The notes below the pieces were generated by a model. It saw only the letters and a list, made by a program, of their open reading frames with translations, was not told where the DNA came from and ran no database searches. This document shows positions 40,545 to 52,186 of a stretch of 64,000 bases of DNA, in pieces (positions within the stretch are counted from its first letter, which is position 1; each line of letters opens with the position of its first letter). This DNA is from an uncultured Saccharospirillaceae bacterium. GTDB lineage: Bacteria; Pseudomonadota; Gammaproteobacteria; Pseudomonadales; Natronospirillaceae. A program made the translations under genes and the position numbers. The stretch lies in NCBI GenBank assembly GCA_913063165.1, contig CAJXZL010000003.1, forward strand, positions 1-64,000, given 5' to 3'.

Positions 40545-41460
40545 AGCTGCCGTAATAGGCCAAGGTTTCAGACATAAACGATTGTTCCAATGCCGTCTGT
40601 AACCAATCGATAAAAATCTTGTTCTTTCCTTTGTCAAAGTGCGCATCAGGCGCAACCAAGTAATAGGAAAACGGCGTCGGTATTTCGCTGTTTAATAATT
40701 GCACCAGACGATTTTGCCGAATCTGCTCTTGCGCCAGCGATTGTCTAACCAACCCAACCCCCTGCCCGTTGACTGCCGCATCGATCACCAAACGTGAATC
40801 TTCAATGGTCAACGCAATGCGAAAATCATCGGGATGGCAGCCTTGTCCTTCAAGCCATTGGTGCCAATCGACACTGCCACGACTGACATCCTCGAGCAAA
40901 GGCAATGTTTTTAGCTGCTCTAGGGTCAAGTGACCGTCACCTACCATCTCAGGCGAGGCCACCACAATCATGGCGTCACGAATCAATAACTGTGACTTCA
41001 AGCCTTCATACTGCCCCAGCCCAAAGCGTATGGCCAAATCCACTTCCTGACTGGAAAAATCCTCTAACGCGGTCGATGGCCGAATGTTGACGTGGATTTC
41101 AGGGAATTGCTGCTGGAAGTCTTTTAAATGGTGCACCAACCAACTCGAAGCAAAGGCAGGCGACACGCTCAGTGTTAAGCGGTTGGGCAGGGTCTCATCT
41201 TTAAGTTGATCGACGCCATTTTTGAGTGATCGAAAGCCAGACCGCACATAGGGCAGTAGCCGCATCCCCTCAGGTGTCAGTCGTACTTCGCGATTCATGC
41301 GTTGAAACAGCTGGGTTTCGAGCGTGTCTTCAAGCAACCGAATTTGGTGGCTAACAGCCGCCTGAGTCACAAACAGACGCTCGGCTGCCCGCTTGAAACT
41401 TTGGGTTTCAGCGGCATACAAAAAAGTTTTCAACGCGTTGAGCGGCGGTAAGTCTGCCAT
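40543..41460 (-). CDS. LysR-type transcriptional regulator, GcvA-like
   Basis: A 305-residue LysR-type regulator. The N-terminal winged helix is typical of the GcvA group: PPLNALKTFLYAAETQSFKR, AAERLFVTQAAVSHQIRLLE. A substrate-binding domain follows (SVSPAFASSWLVHHLKDFQQ). GcvA controls glycine cleavage in Escherichia coli, but many GcvA-like paralogs have other targets, and no gcv genes are here. It is divergent from amtB and convergent with leuA. Confidence 0.88.
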   Translation of the reverse strand: MADLPPLNALKTFLYAAETQSFKRAAERLFVTQAAVSHQIRLLEDTLETQLFQRMNREVRLTPEGMRLLPYVRSGFRSLKNGVDQLKDETLPNRLTLSVSPAFASSWLVHHLKDFQQQFPEIHVNIRPSTALEDFSSQEVDLAIRFGLGQYEGLKSQLLIRDAMIVVASPEMVGDGHLTLEQLKTLPLLEDVSRGSVDWHQWLEGQGCHPDDFRIALTIEDSRLVIDAAVNGQGVGLVRQSLAQEQIRQNRLVQLLNSEIPTPFSYYLVAPDAHFDKGKNKIFIDWLQTALEQSFMSETLAYYGS

Positions 41461-41582
41461 AGTGTTGTGCCCATGTTGTGGTTTTTCATTCCGTGCTGAT
41501 TGCGCCTAATTGCGGCGGTATTCTGCTCCGCCTGTGCCCATTGGCCTAGGATGCATCCGCTGAGTGCCTCGGCGACATTCAC

Positions 41583-41597
41583 GCACCACGCCTGTGC
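41583..41597. promoter_or_regulatory. Putative NtrC binding site upstream of amtB
   Basis: GCAC-N7-GTGC (GCACCACGCCTGTGC) matches the core dyad of NtrC sites such as those at glnA. It lies about 65-80 bases upstream of the sigma-54 promoter, a workable enhancer position. Confidence 0.5.
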
Positions 41598-41660
41598 CTC
41601 AATCGCCTGACAAAAATTCCGTAATTCTCTAACTCTTTGAAATTATTGAGTTTTTAAGAC

Positions 41661-41676
41661 TGGCACGCTTTGTGCA
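41661..41676 (+). promoter_or_regulatory. Sigma-54 promoter of amtB-glnK
   Basis: TGGCACGCTTTGTGCA matches the -24/-12 consensus with GG and GC exactly ten bases apart. Transcription would start near 41687, about 135 bases before amtB. The rest of the 360-base gap holds the LysR gene promoter region and an NtrC-like site. Confidence 0.75.
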
Positions 41677-41820
41677 ATTCACCTCTATAGCAACGGAAGC
41701 TAGATACCCTTCGCTGCCTAGGCAGATAACCAACACAGTGTATCAAGAGTCGCCGCCGATTCGTGCATAAAATCATGAACGCGCAGCCGACCTGTTACTT
41801 TCGCTTTAGAGGACATACCG

Positions 41821-43444
<1,624 letters not shown>

Positions 43445-43460
43445 TTCACCGACACAGCGG

Positions 43461-43488
43461 TTGAACCTGTCGCTCGAGCCAGTATGAT
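43461..43488 (+). promoter_or_regulatory. Predicted promoter of the gamma-carbonic-anhydrase-like gene
   Basis: TTGAAC and TATGAT separated by 16 bases, 37 bases before the start codon and just after glnK. Confidence 0.4.
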
Positions 43489-43524
43489 GCTGAGTCAATT
43501 GGATTGAACGACAGGAGCACAAGC

Positions 43525-44058
43525 ATGAATCTTCGACCCTATAAAGGCATTCAGCCGAAGTTAGACAGCAGCGTGTGGGTAGATCCCATGGGCGTGGTGA
43601 TTGGGGATGTCGTGATGGGTGCCGATTGTTCGGTGTGGCCAATGGCCGTGATCCGCGGTGATATGCACCGCATTCGCATCGGCGAACGGGTGTCGGTACA
43701 AGATGGCGCCGTACTTCATATCACCCATTCTGGCCCAGAAACCGGGGACGGCCATCCACTCATTATTGGCAACGATGTCACCATTGGCCATCAGGCCTGT
43801 TTGCATGGCTGCACCCTAGGCAATGAAATTTTGGTGGGCATTGGTGCCACCGTATTGGACGGGGCGGTTATCGAGGATCGGGTGGTCATTGGGGCAGGGG
43901 CTTTGGTGCCGCCGGGCAAGGTATTACAGTCGGGATTTTTGTATGTGGGGACACCAGCGAAAGCGTCTCGGCCGCTCAGTGACAAAGAGCTGCGGTATTT
44001 TACTTACACGGCAGCCAATTATGTCGCGCTGAAAAATACCTACCGCGATCAGGATTAG
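43525..44058 (+). CDS. Gamma-carbonic anhydrase family protein (YrdA-like)
   Basis: A 177-residue left-handed beta-helix of hexapeptide repeats (VGADCSVWPMAVIRGDMHRI, VTIGHQACLHGCTLG). Metal-binding histidines are placed as in gamma-carbonic anhydrases: HITHSG, then the IGHQACLHGC pair. Such YrdA-like trimers bind zinc but often lack measurable anhydrase activity. AGGAG lies seven bases before ATG 43525. Its stop overlaps the convergent sensor-kinase stop by four bases. Confidence 0.88.
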   Translation: MNLRPYKGIQPKLDSSVWVDPMGVVIGDVVMGADCSVWPMAVIRGDMHRIRIGERVSVQDGAVLHITHSGPETGDGHPLIIGNDVTIGHQACLHGCTLGNEILVGIGATVLDGAVIEDRVVIGAGALVPPGKVLQSGFLYVGTPAKASRPLSDKELRYFTYTAANYVALKNTYRDQD

Positions 44059-45368
44059 GCCTGGGTGATGACCCTAAAACAGGCGCCACCCAGATCAGAG
44101 GATTCGATTTTCAACTCGAATTCATAGCTGTGTAAGATATCTGAGACTACCGCCAAACCAATGCCTTGACCCCGGTCGAGGCTATCCAGTCTCACCCCAC
44201 GTTGCATGACACGCTCATAGTGGTAGGGCGCGATGCCGCCACCATTGTCGGCAATTGAAAATTGCTGTCTATCCCCAGTGATCCTGACCCGTGACCGTCC
44301 ATATTTACAGGCATTTTCAATCAGGTTACCCAGCACTTCCATCAGGTCTTTTTCATCCATGCGCAACATCACAGGGTATTGTGGAAAGTCCCATTCAAAG
44401 GTCACGTCCGGATAAACCCGTCCAATAGCCGATACCAGTCGCTGTGCCTGTACCTTCAGATCGACTTCAGCACCGACGTACCCCGTGGTACGGCTAATAA
44501 TGGCACGGTTCAGCTGGTAACCAATGATTTGGTCCATACGCTCAACCTGATCGTGCATGTCCGACAGTTGGTCAGTCGATTTGAGCACCGCTAACGGGGT
44601 TTTTAGGCTGTGTGCCAGGTCTGCCATGGTTTGCTTGTAGCGCTCTCGCTGCACCAGTTCCGCTTCTAGCACCCGATTTAGGTTGCGAGACACCGGTATA
44701 AATTCGTCAGGGTATTCATGTTCTAAGCGACTTTGTTTGCCAATCTCGATCCGCAACAATTCAACCGCCAAGCGCCTAAGGGGTTGCAGCCCCCAACGCA
44801 ATACCAATAGCCAGGTCGCCAACAGACCCAAGCCGAGCAGGGTCAGCGAAATCCATAGACTCCGGCGGAAGTCAGTTAGCTGGGATAAAAAGGGTGACTG
44901 GGTTTGCATGATCACAAACTGTACCGACAAAGGTGCGTTCGGGTCGGTTTGAAAAGTCACTTGGTAACGGCGGTAAAAATAGGGTGTCGTGCCAATTTGC
45001 CAGGTACCACTGTCTGACGTTTCGTTGTCGATGGAGCCCAGATTAAAGAAGGCCTCCATCTCATTGGACCAACGGGCGGATCCACTTTTCCACAGCAGAC
45101 GGCTGTCAGTAAAGGCAAAGGCAAAAAAGCCACTTTTGGGGTCGTTTAACCGGTCATCTTTGAGGGTAAAGGGCAGTTCAATGCGGTTATCAGTTAACGT
45201 GGTAACCGACAGCAGGTTAAATATTTGTAGCTGTAACTGTTCTGAAATGCCGGCTTCCATGCTCAATCGAAAGGCACGCTCGACCACCACCGCGGTGATC
45301 AAGGTAAACATCAAAGTCGCCAAAAAAGTGGCTGACAATAACCGCGCCTTTAATGATCGAATCTTCAT
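44055..45368 (-). CDS. Sensor histidine kinase, PhoQ-like
   Basis: A 437-residue membrane kinase with two transmembrane helices (about residues 8-29 and 166-190) flanking a periplasmic sensor of about 135 residues. A HAMP-like linker follows. The H-box LAHSLKTPLAVLK has the Ser-Leu-Lys form typical of PhoQ. The ATPase part has NLIENACKYG (N box), ADNGGGIAP (G1) and GQGIGLAVV (G2). Its ATG overlaps the regulator stop (ATGA). The signal is unknown; PhoQ senses low Mg2+ and cationic peptides. Confidence 0.88.
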   Translation of the reverse strand: MKIRSLKARLLSATFLATLMFTLITAVVVERAFRLSMEAGISEQLQLQIFNLLSVTTLTDNRIELPFTLKDDRLNDPKSGFFAFAFTDSRLLWKSGSARWSNEMEAFFNLGSIDNETSDSGTWQIGTTPYFYRRYQVTFQTDPNAPLSVQFVIMQTQSPFLSQLTDFRRSLWISLTLLGLGLLATWLLVLRWGLQPLRRLAVELLRIEIGKQSRLEHEYPDEFIPVSRNLNRVLEAELVQRERYKQTMADLAHSLKTPLAVLKSTDQLSDMHDQVERMDQIIGYQLNRAIISRTTGYVGAEVDLKVQAQRLVSAIGRVYPDVTFEWDFPQYPVMLRMDEKDLMEVLGNLIENACKYGRSRVRITGDRQQFSIADNGGGIAPYHYERVMQRGVRLDSLDRGQGIGLAVVSDILHSYEFELKIESSDLGGACFRVITQA

Positions 45369-46039
45369 AGGTCGGCATTGATCCGATAGCCCTGACCGCG
45401 CACAGTCAAGATGGGTTTGACGCTGTTGTCAGGATCAATTTTCTTCCGGAGGCGGCCAATAAACACTTCGATCACGTTGCTGTCACGGTCAAAGTCTTGG
45501 TCATACAGGTGCTCGGTCATTTCAGTTTTTGAAATCACTTTGTCGCGGTTTAACACCAAATATTCAAGGCAGTTGTATTCATAGGAGGTCAACTCAACCA
45601 CCTTGCCCTGCTGCTTGAGCTCTTTACGCGCGGTATTCAATGACAAATCACCAAAACGAATTTCAGGCGATGCCATACCAGCGGCCCGTCGCAATAGGAC
45701 ATTCAAGCGCGCCAGCAATTCTTCATTAATAAAGGGTTTAACCAAATAGTCATCGGCGCCACTTTCAAGACCCAACACCTTGTCCTGCCAGTTACTGCGC
45801 GCCGTGAGAATTAAAATAGGGTAGGTTTTACCCAGCGCCCGCAACTCTTTTATCAGGCTTACGCCATCCAACTTGGGCAAGCCTAGGTCGATAATGGCCA
45901 AATCATATTGGTGTTCTCTGCCATGAAAGAGCCCCGCCTCACCGTCCATAACCCAATCGACCGCATATTTTCGCTGCACAAGGGTGTCTTTTAGGGTGCT
46001 GCCTAAACGCTCGTGATCTTCAACTACCAGAATACGCAT
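45365..46039 (-). CDS. OmpR/PhoP-family response regulator
   Basis: A 224-residue regulator. The receiver has the acidic pair ED near residue 7, the phospho-acceptor Asp in DLAIIDLGLPKLDG (residue 51), Thr in ILTARS and Lys in YLVKPF. A winged helix follows (LTSYEYNCLEYLVLNRDKVI, VFIGRLRKKI, TVRGQGYRI). The ILTARSNWQDKVLGLESGAD segment is PhoP-like. It is the partner of the overlapping kinase gene downstream. Confidence 0.9.
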   Translation of the reverse strand: MRILVVEDHERLGSTLKDTLVQRKYAVDWVMDGEAGLFHGREHQYDLAIIDLGLPKLDGVSLIKELRALGKTYPILILTARSNWQDKVLGLESGADDYLVKPFINEELLARLNVLLRRAAGMASPEIRFGDLSLNTARKELKQQGKVVELTSYEYNCLEYLVLNRDKVISKTEMTEHLYDQDFDRDSNVIEVFIGRLRKKIDPDNSVKPILTVRGQGYRINADL

Positions 46040-46122
46040 CTGTGTTTATTCCGTATGGCTCAAATTCTGTTGTTATCCTGCTGTCCAGAATACCCCTGCG
46101 GCAGGCATCGGGCAACTGTAAG

Positions 46123-46144
46123 CCGACTGGAAGTCGGGGGTTTT
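46123..46144 (+). other. Hairpin in the response-regulator / peroxiredoxin divergent gap
   Basis: CCGACT-GGA-AGTCGG followed by GGGTTTTG. It is terminator-like on the plus strand, but no plus-strand gene ends here. The 297-base gap (46040-46336) otherwise holds the palindrome at 46202 and promoter-like AT stretches; no riboswitch was recognised. Confidence 0.35.
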
Positions 46145-46201
46145 GCACCCGCGCACGGCTTGTTTTCAGGACTTGAAGGCCCATTGCGTTAGAACACCCA
46201 A

Positions 46202-46215
46202 CTGGCAATTGCCAG
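46202..46215. promoter_or_regulatory. Perfect 14-base palindrome CTGGCAATTGCCAG
   Basis: A perfect dyad without spacer, about 120 bases upstream of the peroxiredoxin gene. It could be a repressor or activator site for the divergent pair. It does not match the OxyR or PhoP patterns I know. Confidence 0.45.
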
Positions 46216-46336
46216 AGCGTCACAGGTATGACATAGTGCATCGAAATCGACAGGCTCGATAATCACGCTCACAGGTTACCTATATCGGGCGACTGAGCAG
46301 GCAATATACAATTTTAGATACCCCCTGAGGATCTCT

Positions 46337-46806
46337 ATGACGATCAAAATTGGAGACAACCTGCCAGAAGGCAGCTTTAAGATTTGGAATGGTGATGGCA
46401 TGGAAGTAGTCACACAGTCGGATTATTTTGCAAACAAGAAAGTGGCGGTATTCGGCCTTCCAGGCGCATTCACCCCGACTTGTTCAGCTGCCCATTTGCC
46501 GGGTTATGTGGTGAAATCTGATGAATTGGCCGCCAAGGGTATCGACGCTGTTGCCTGCCTTTCTGTCAATGACGCCTTTGTGATGTCAGCGTGGAAAAAC
46601 GCAAGCAATGCCGAGTCCATTACCATGCTCGCTGATGGCGACGGCAGTTTCTGCACCGCATTGGGATTAGAACAGGTCATTCCTTCCATGGGTATTCGCA
46701 GCCAGCGTTTTTCAATGGTCGTGGATAATGGGCAGGTCACGCATCTGAACATCGAAGCCCCAGGCAAGTTTGATGTCAGCGATGTAGACACGCTGCTAGG
46801 CCAGCT

Positions 46807-46810
<4 letters not shown>
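46337..46810 (+). CDS. Peroxiredoxin, Prx5-type
   Basis: A 157-residue thiol peroxidase of the Prx5 subfamily that reduces hydrogen peroxide and organic hydroperoxides. The peroxidatic Cys lies in LPGAFTPTCSAAHLPGYV, with the expected PxxxTxxC signature. The resolving partner is probably glutaredoxin or thioredoxin, as no fused glutaredoxin domain is present. Its stop overlaps the convergent aroE stop by four bases. Confidence 0.92.
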
Positions 46811-48533
<1,723 letters not shown>

Positions 48534-48549
48534 TTATCCCTCATGGTTA

Positions 48550-49098
48550 CTAACGAATCACAGCGCCTGACACTGCATGTCTAATGTGACTGGGTTGCGT
48601 GCGCCCAGCCGTTTTTCCTGCCAATACATAGTCGAGGTCTCGCCCAAATACCTTTTGTACCCGCACGCGGTCTGTCGCAGGGGGACGTCCGGCGCGGTTT
48701 GCTGATGTTGACACAATCACATGCCCCACTGCCAAGCAGAGCGCCTGAAGCTGCGGATGGTTGGTCACACGTATCGCCACGCTGGCATGGTGCCCCGTTA
48801 TCCATTCGGGCACCAGACCGGACACGGGTACAATCCAGGTATTGGGGCCTGGCCAGCTGTCTACAACAACTTGGCGTTGCACGTCGGTTAGCTGCTGCAA
48901 CAGTGGCAAAACCTGAGCGATGGAACCTGCCACCAGAATTAAGCCTTTGGATACCGGTCGCTGCTTGAGTTCAAGGATACGCAGCACGGCTTGGCGGTCG
49001 TAAGGATCACAGCCCAACCCCCAGACACCTTCGGTCGGGTAGGCAATAACACCACCTGTTTGAATGGTATGCGCCGCTTTGGCGATTCGTAGGTTCAT
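48550..49098 (-). CDS. tsaC: L-threonylcarbamoyladenylate synthase TsaC
   Basis: A 182-residue YrdC-domain protein, the short TsaC form, that makes threonylcarbamoyl-AMP for the t6A37 tRNA modification. GGVIAYPTEGVWGLGCDPYD carries the ATP/bicarbonate-site residues, with LKQRPVSKGLILV, WPGPNTWIVP and VSTSANRAGRPP following. ATG 49098 gives the normal N-terminus; an ATG at 49191 would overlap dprA and add 31 unrelated residues. Its position next to dprA and hemF is conserved in many gammaproteobacteria. Confidence 0.94.
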   Translation of the reverse strand: MNLRIAKAAHTIQTGGVIAYPTEGVWGLGCDPYDRQAVLRILELKQRPVSKGLILVAGSIAQVLPLLQQLTDVQRQVVVDSWPGPNTWIVPVSGLVPEWITGHHASVAIRVTNHPQLQALCLAVGHVIVSTSANRAGRPPATDRVRVQKVFGRDLDYVLAGKTAGRTQPSHIRHAVSGAVIR

Positions 49099-49153
49099 GC
49101 GCCGATAATAACACGCACCTGAATCGGTCGGTAGAACCTGCCATGCACAAACT

Positions 49154-50275
49154 TTAGCGCAGCCGACAAAAACCTCCCTGCTGGGCGCCAATGGCGCCGT
49201 CTAATTCAAGGGCCATTAGGTCGCGCATCAGCACATCAGCGGCCAACCCACTGTCGGCCTCAATTTGCGCAAAACTGCTGCCATCATAACTAACCCACTG
49301 TAAAACAGGGGATGCAGACGGTTCGGTCGGCGTCTGTACATGGGTGATAGGACGCGGTTGTTGGCCACCCATCGGATGGTCACCCAACACATCCAACAGG
49401 TCTTGGGTGTCTGCCACCAAGCCAGCCCCTTGCTGTATCAAACGATGGCAGCCACGTGACAAGGGGTTTAGCGGATTGCCTGGCACCGCAAACACCTCTT
49501 TGCCACCATCCACTGCCATCTGTGCGGTAATCAATGACCCCGATTTCTCTGCTGCCTCAACCACCAACAGACCTTGGCACAGACCAGCGATAATGCGATT
49601 GCGCTGCGGAAAGTGGTAAGGCTTAGGGCCAGCATGGACCGGAAACTCTGACACCAAGGCACCCTGTTCCACAATGGCATCCGCCATCCATTGGTGGCTA
49701 TGCGGGTAAATGCGTTCGAGGCCAGCGCCTAGCACCGCGAGGGTGGGGTAGCCAGCATCGAGACAGCCTTGGTGGACCGCTCCATCAATACCCAGCGCCA
49801 AGCCGCTCGTTACCAGCCAGCCCTGTTCGCTCAATGATCGACCAAATTGACGGGCCAATTGCAGTCCCGTTCGGGAGGCTGCCCTGGCACCCACCACGGC
49901 AATTTGTGGCTGCGACAACGCCGCTACCGCGCCCCGAATATAGAGCAGATTCGGTGGATCATGCAGCACAGCCAACTGGGGCGGGTAATCAGCGTGGTGT
50001 CGGTGGATGATATGGTGAATCGGCGCAGCAGCTTGCCACTCGGCGTCTCTAGCAGCGCTCTGATACAGGTCCGACTGTTGGGGATGCTGCTGCCACTGCG
50101 CAATGGCTTGCCAACCAGCGAGGGGCAGCCGCACTTTGTTTTGCCAGAAATCGGCATCCTGTACCAGCAAATGACTGGGGTTGGTAATGAATTGCTGTGC
50201 GCGCTGCAGGGTTTTAGGGCCAAGACCTGGTACATGATGCAGCAACAGGTAAGGCCATTCTGCGGAGAATGTCAT
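49154..50275 (-). CDS. dprA: DNA-processing protein DprA (Smf)
   Basis: A 373-residue protein that loads RecA on incoming single strands during natural transformation. An N-terminal SAM/HhH-like region is followed by the Rossmann DprA core: YPPQLAVLHDPPNLLYIRGA, IAVVGARAASRTGLQLARQF, TSGLALGIDGAVHQGCLDAG, FPQRNRIIAGLCQGLLVVEA, and a C-terminal winged helix (ADSGLAADVLMRDLMALELD). ATG 50275 has AAGGA seven bases upstream. It is preceded by the terminator of the LysM gene, so it probably has its own promoter or depends on readthrough. Confidence 0.95.
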   Translation of the reverse strand: MTFSAEWPYLLLHHVPGLGPKTLQRAQQFITNPSHLLVQDADFWQNKVRLPLAGWQAIAQWQQHPQQSDLYQSAARDAEWQAAAPIHHIIHRHHADYPPQLAVLHDPPNLLYIRGAVAALSQPQIAVVGARAASRTGLQLARQFGRSLSEQGWLVTSGLALGIDGAVHQGCLDAGYPTLAVLGAGLERIYPHSHQWMADAIVEQGALVSEFPVHAGPKPYHFPQRNRIIAGLCQGLLVVEAAEKSGSLITAQMAVDGGKEVFAVPGNPLNPLSRGCHRLIQQGAGLVADTQDLLDVLGDHPMGGQQPRPITHVQTPTEPSASPVLQWVSYDGSSFAQIEADSGLAADVLMRDLMALELDGAIGAQQGGFCRLR

Positions 50276-50302
50276 CGTCACGTCCTTGTAGAGTGGCTAT
50301 AT

Positions 50303-50330
50303 AAAAAAAGAAGGCATCCTGCCTTCTTTT
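50303..50330 (-). terminator. Intrinsic terminator after the LysM gene
   Basis: An 11-base perfect stem (AAAAGAAGGCA at 50306-50316 with TGCCTTCTTTT at 50320-50330) and 3-base loop, with a run of seven T following on the minus strand. It ends the LysM-gene transcript ahead of dprA. Confidence 0.85.
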
Positions 50331-50365
50331 GGTTGTTGGCGAACTAACGCCCAACGCGCGGGCGA

Positions 50366-51418
50366 TTAAAAGCCCGGTGCGCGAACCTCATCGCCGATGC
50401 TTAATGGACGTCTCGCGTCCAGCACCAAACCATACGACATCTTGTCGAAGGCTTTAAATACCATCAGTACACCACCGACTTCCGACGGCAAGCGTACCAA
50501 CTCTTCTGCAATCGGGTCGTTAACCAATTCGCCACGACGCCAAATATTGAAGACATGCCCGGCTTCTAAACCTTCGCGTAGGCCACGATTCAGCAACACC
50601 ACGTCATACTGGCCAATCGAGCTGACGCCTCGCAATACCGCCAAAATCTCACCCCGAATGTCTTCCTCTGGTGCCTTAGGGTAGTAGGTGCCTATCAATA
50701 CGTCCTGTGCTGAACTCATCAAACGGTCTTTGAGACGAATGTTTTCTGTTGAGCGCTGAATTTTGAGTGTCGCGACGGTGTTTTCAAGGCTTATAAACGA
50801 CGCCATGCCCAACCCGCGTACCTCTAAGCCCAATTCCTCACCCGTCTCTGGGTCGACATAAGACACGCCCGGTCTAAAAACTTCATAGGCAGGTAATGCT
50901 TGGTCACCAAAGTCACCGCGCGCATAAATCTTGTCGTTCATACCCAATACCAAACGACCTTCATAGCCGCCAATGATATAGGGTGATGCGGTGATTTCTG
51001 CTTGGGTCATGATGCGGTTGTTCGATAAGAAACTGGCAATCTTGTCCCGTGGGATCGCGGGGATAGCGCCTTGAATCTCTGAACTGCGCACTTGCGGCTT
51101 AAGGGTCACTGGGCCGGTGTCTTCTGGCACAACCACCACCGTGCGTGAAATCGTGGTGATTTTGGTTTCACCATCGACCACCACAAAACCCAACACATCC
51201 CCAGGATAGATCAAATGGGGATTCGCTATCTGTGGATTGATATACCAAATATCTGACCAACGCCACGGATCTTCTAGATACAGCCGTGAAATATCCCAGA
51301 GTGTATCGCCCTTTTGAACGACATAACGTTCAGGCACACCTGGCTTTAATGTTACGACTTCGGCGATAGCAGCAATGGACATCAACAGTCCCATCACTAA
51401 AACCCATAATTTCCGCAT
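50366..51418 (-). CDS. Exported LysM-domain protein, TsaP-like (type IV pilus secretin-associated)
   Basis: A 350-residue secreted protein with a signal peptide (MRKLWVLVMGLLMSIAAIAE) and an N-terminal LysM domain (RYVVQKGDTLWDISRLYLED, then NPQIANPHLIYPGDVL) that should bind peptidoglycan. The C-terminal part resembles the FlgT-C-type region of TsaP, which anchors the pilus secretin ring. The syntenic Pseudomonas gene next to dprA and def is tsaP (PA0020), supporting this. ATG 51418 has AAGGG nine bases upstream. It is divergent from def. Confidence 0.82.
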   Translation of the reverse strand: MRKLWVLVMGLLMSIAAIAEVVTLKPGVPERYVVQKGDTLWDISRLYLEDPWRWSDIWYINPQIANPHLIYPGDVLGFVVVDGETKITTISRTVVVVPEDTGPVTLKPQVRSSEIQGAIPAIPRDKIASFLSNNRIMTQAEITASPYIIGGYEGRLVLGMNDKIYARGDFGDQALPAYEVFRPGVSYVDPETGEELGLEVRGLGMASFISLENTVATLKIQRSTENIRLKDRLMSSAQDVLIGTYYPKAPEEDIRGEILAVLRGVSSIGQYDVVLLNRGLREGLEAGHVFNIWRRGELVNDPIAEELVRLPSEVGGVLMVFKAFDKMSYGLVLDARRPLSIGDEVRAPGF

Positions 51419-51591
51419 GGACGTCATCCCTTAAAAGTTCCACGTATTCACATAGGAATCTCATAAAATGGCAGGACAAACACTGTCCTCGCCTGTTATT
51501 CTACGCAATTCGGTACAATACTAATTAATACCCTAGTCTACAGCAGTATTTTATGCCATTGGCAATAAACTACACTGATTCTGGTGTCATA

Positions 51592-51633
51592 ATGTTAACA
51601 AATTCAACTTTTATGTTAACAGTCAATAAACTA
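51592..51633. repeat. Direct repeats in the tsaP-like / def divergent region
   Basis: ATGTTAACA occurs at 51592-51600 and 51613-51621, exactly 21 bases (two helical turns) apart; each contains the palindrome GTTAAC. A second repeat, CAATAAACTA, occurs at 51563-51572 and 51624-51633. The AT-rich 240-base gap should hold the promoters of both genes. An extended -10-like TGTCATAAT lies at 51585-51593. Confidence 0.55.
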
Positions 51634-51658
51634 AGCAACTAATGTAAACTAAATTCTT

Positions 51659-52162
51659 ATGGCAAAACTAGAAATACTTGAATTTCCGGACCCTCGATTA
51701 CGCACGGTAGCCACCCCGATAGAACAGGCTGGCCCGAAATATCAGCAGATGGCAGCCGATATGCTTGAGACCATGTATGACGCGCCAGGTATTGGCCTCG
51801 CAGCGTCGCAGGTCAACATTCATGAGCGTTTAATCGTAGTGGACATATCCGAAGACCAAGACGCGCCATTGGTGTTGCTCAATCCCACCTATGAAGTACT
51901 GGGTGAAGCGATTGATTACCAAGAAGGCTGTTTGTCGGTGCCGGGTTTTTATGAATCGGTTACCCGATTCGATAAAATTCATGTTACCGCGATGGATGCG
52001 TCCGGTGCGCCAATCGATATGATTGCCGACGACTTGCTGGCGATTTGTATTCAACATGAAATTGACCACCTCGATGGTAAACTTTTTGTTGATTATCTTT
52101 CGACCTTAAAGCGCACCCGTATTCGCAAAAAACTTGAAAAGAGCCAACGCGACAAAGCCTGA
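51659..52162 (+). CDS. def: Peptide deformylase
   Basis: A 167-residue metallohydrolase that removes the N-formyl group from nascent proteins. All three motifs are intact: [15 protein letters not shown] and QHEIDHLDG. The metal is bound by the Cys and the two His residues. Length matches type 1 deformylases. It is 24 bases upstream of fmt, the classic def-fmt pair. Confidence 0.97.
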   Translation: MAKLEILEFPDPRLRTVATPIEQAGPKYQQMAADMLETMYDAPGIGLAASQVNIHERLIVVDISEDQDAPLVLLNPTYEVLGEAIDYQEGCLSVPGFYESVTRFDKIHVTAMDASGAPIDMIADDLLAICIQHEIDHLDGKLFVDYLSTLKRTRIRKKLEKSQRDKA

Positions 52163-52186
52163 TAATAGCCTCGGCTAGGAGATCGC

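Noticed and set aside
46123-46144. Leader hairpin before the peroxiredoxin gene as a riboswitch
   Set aside because: A single short stem without conserved riboswitch sequence blocks; listed only as a hairpin.
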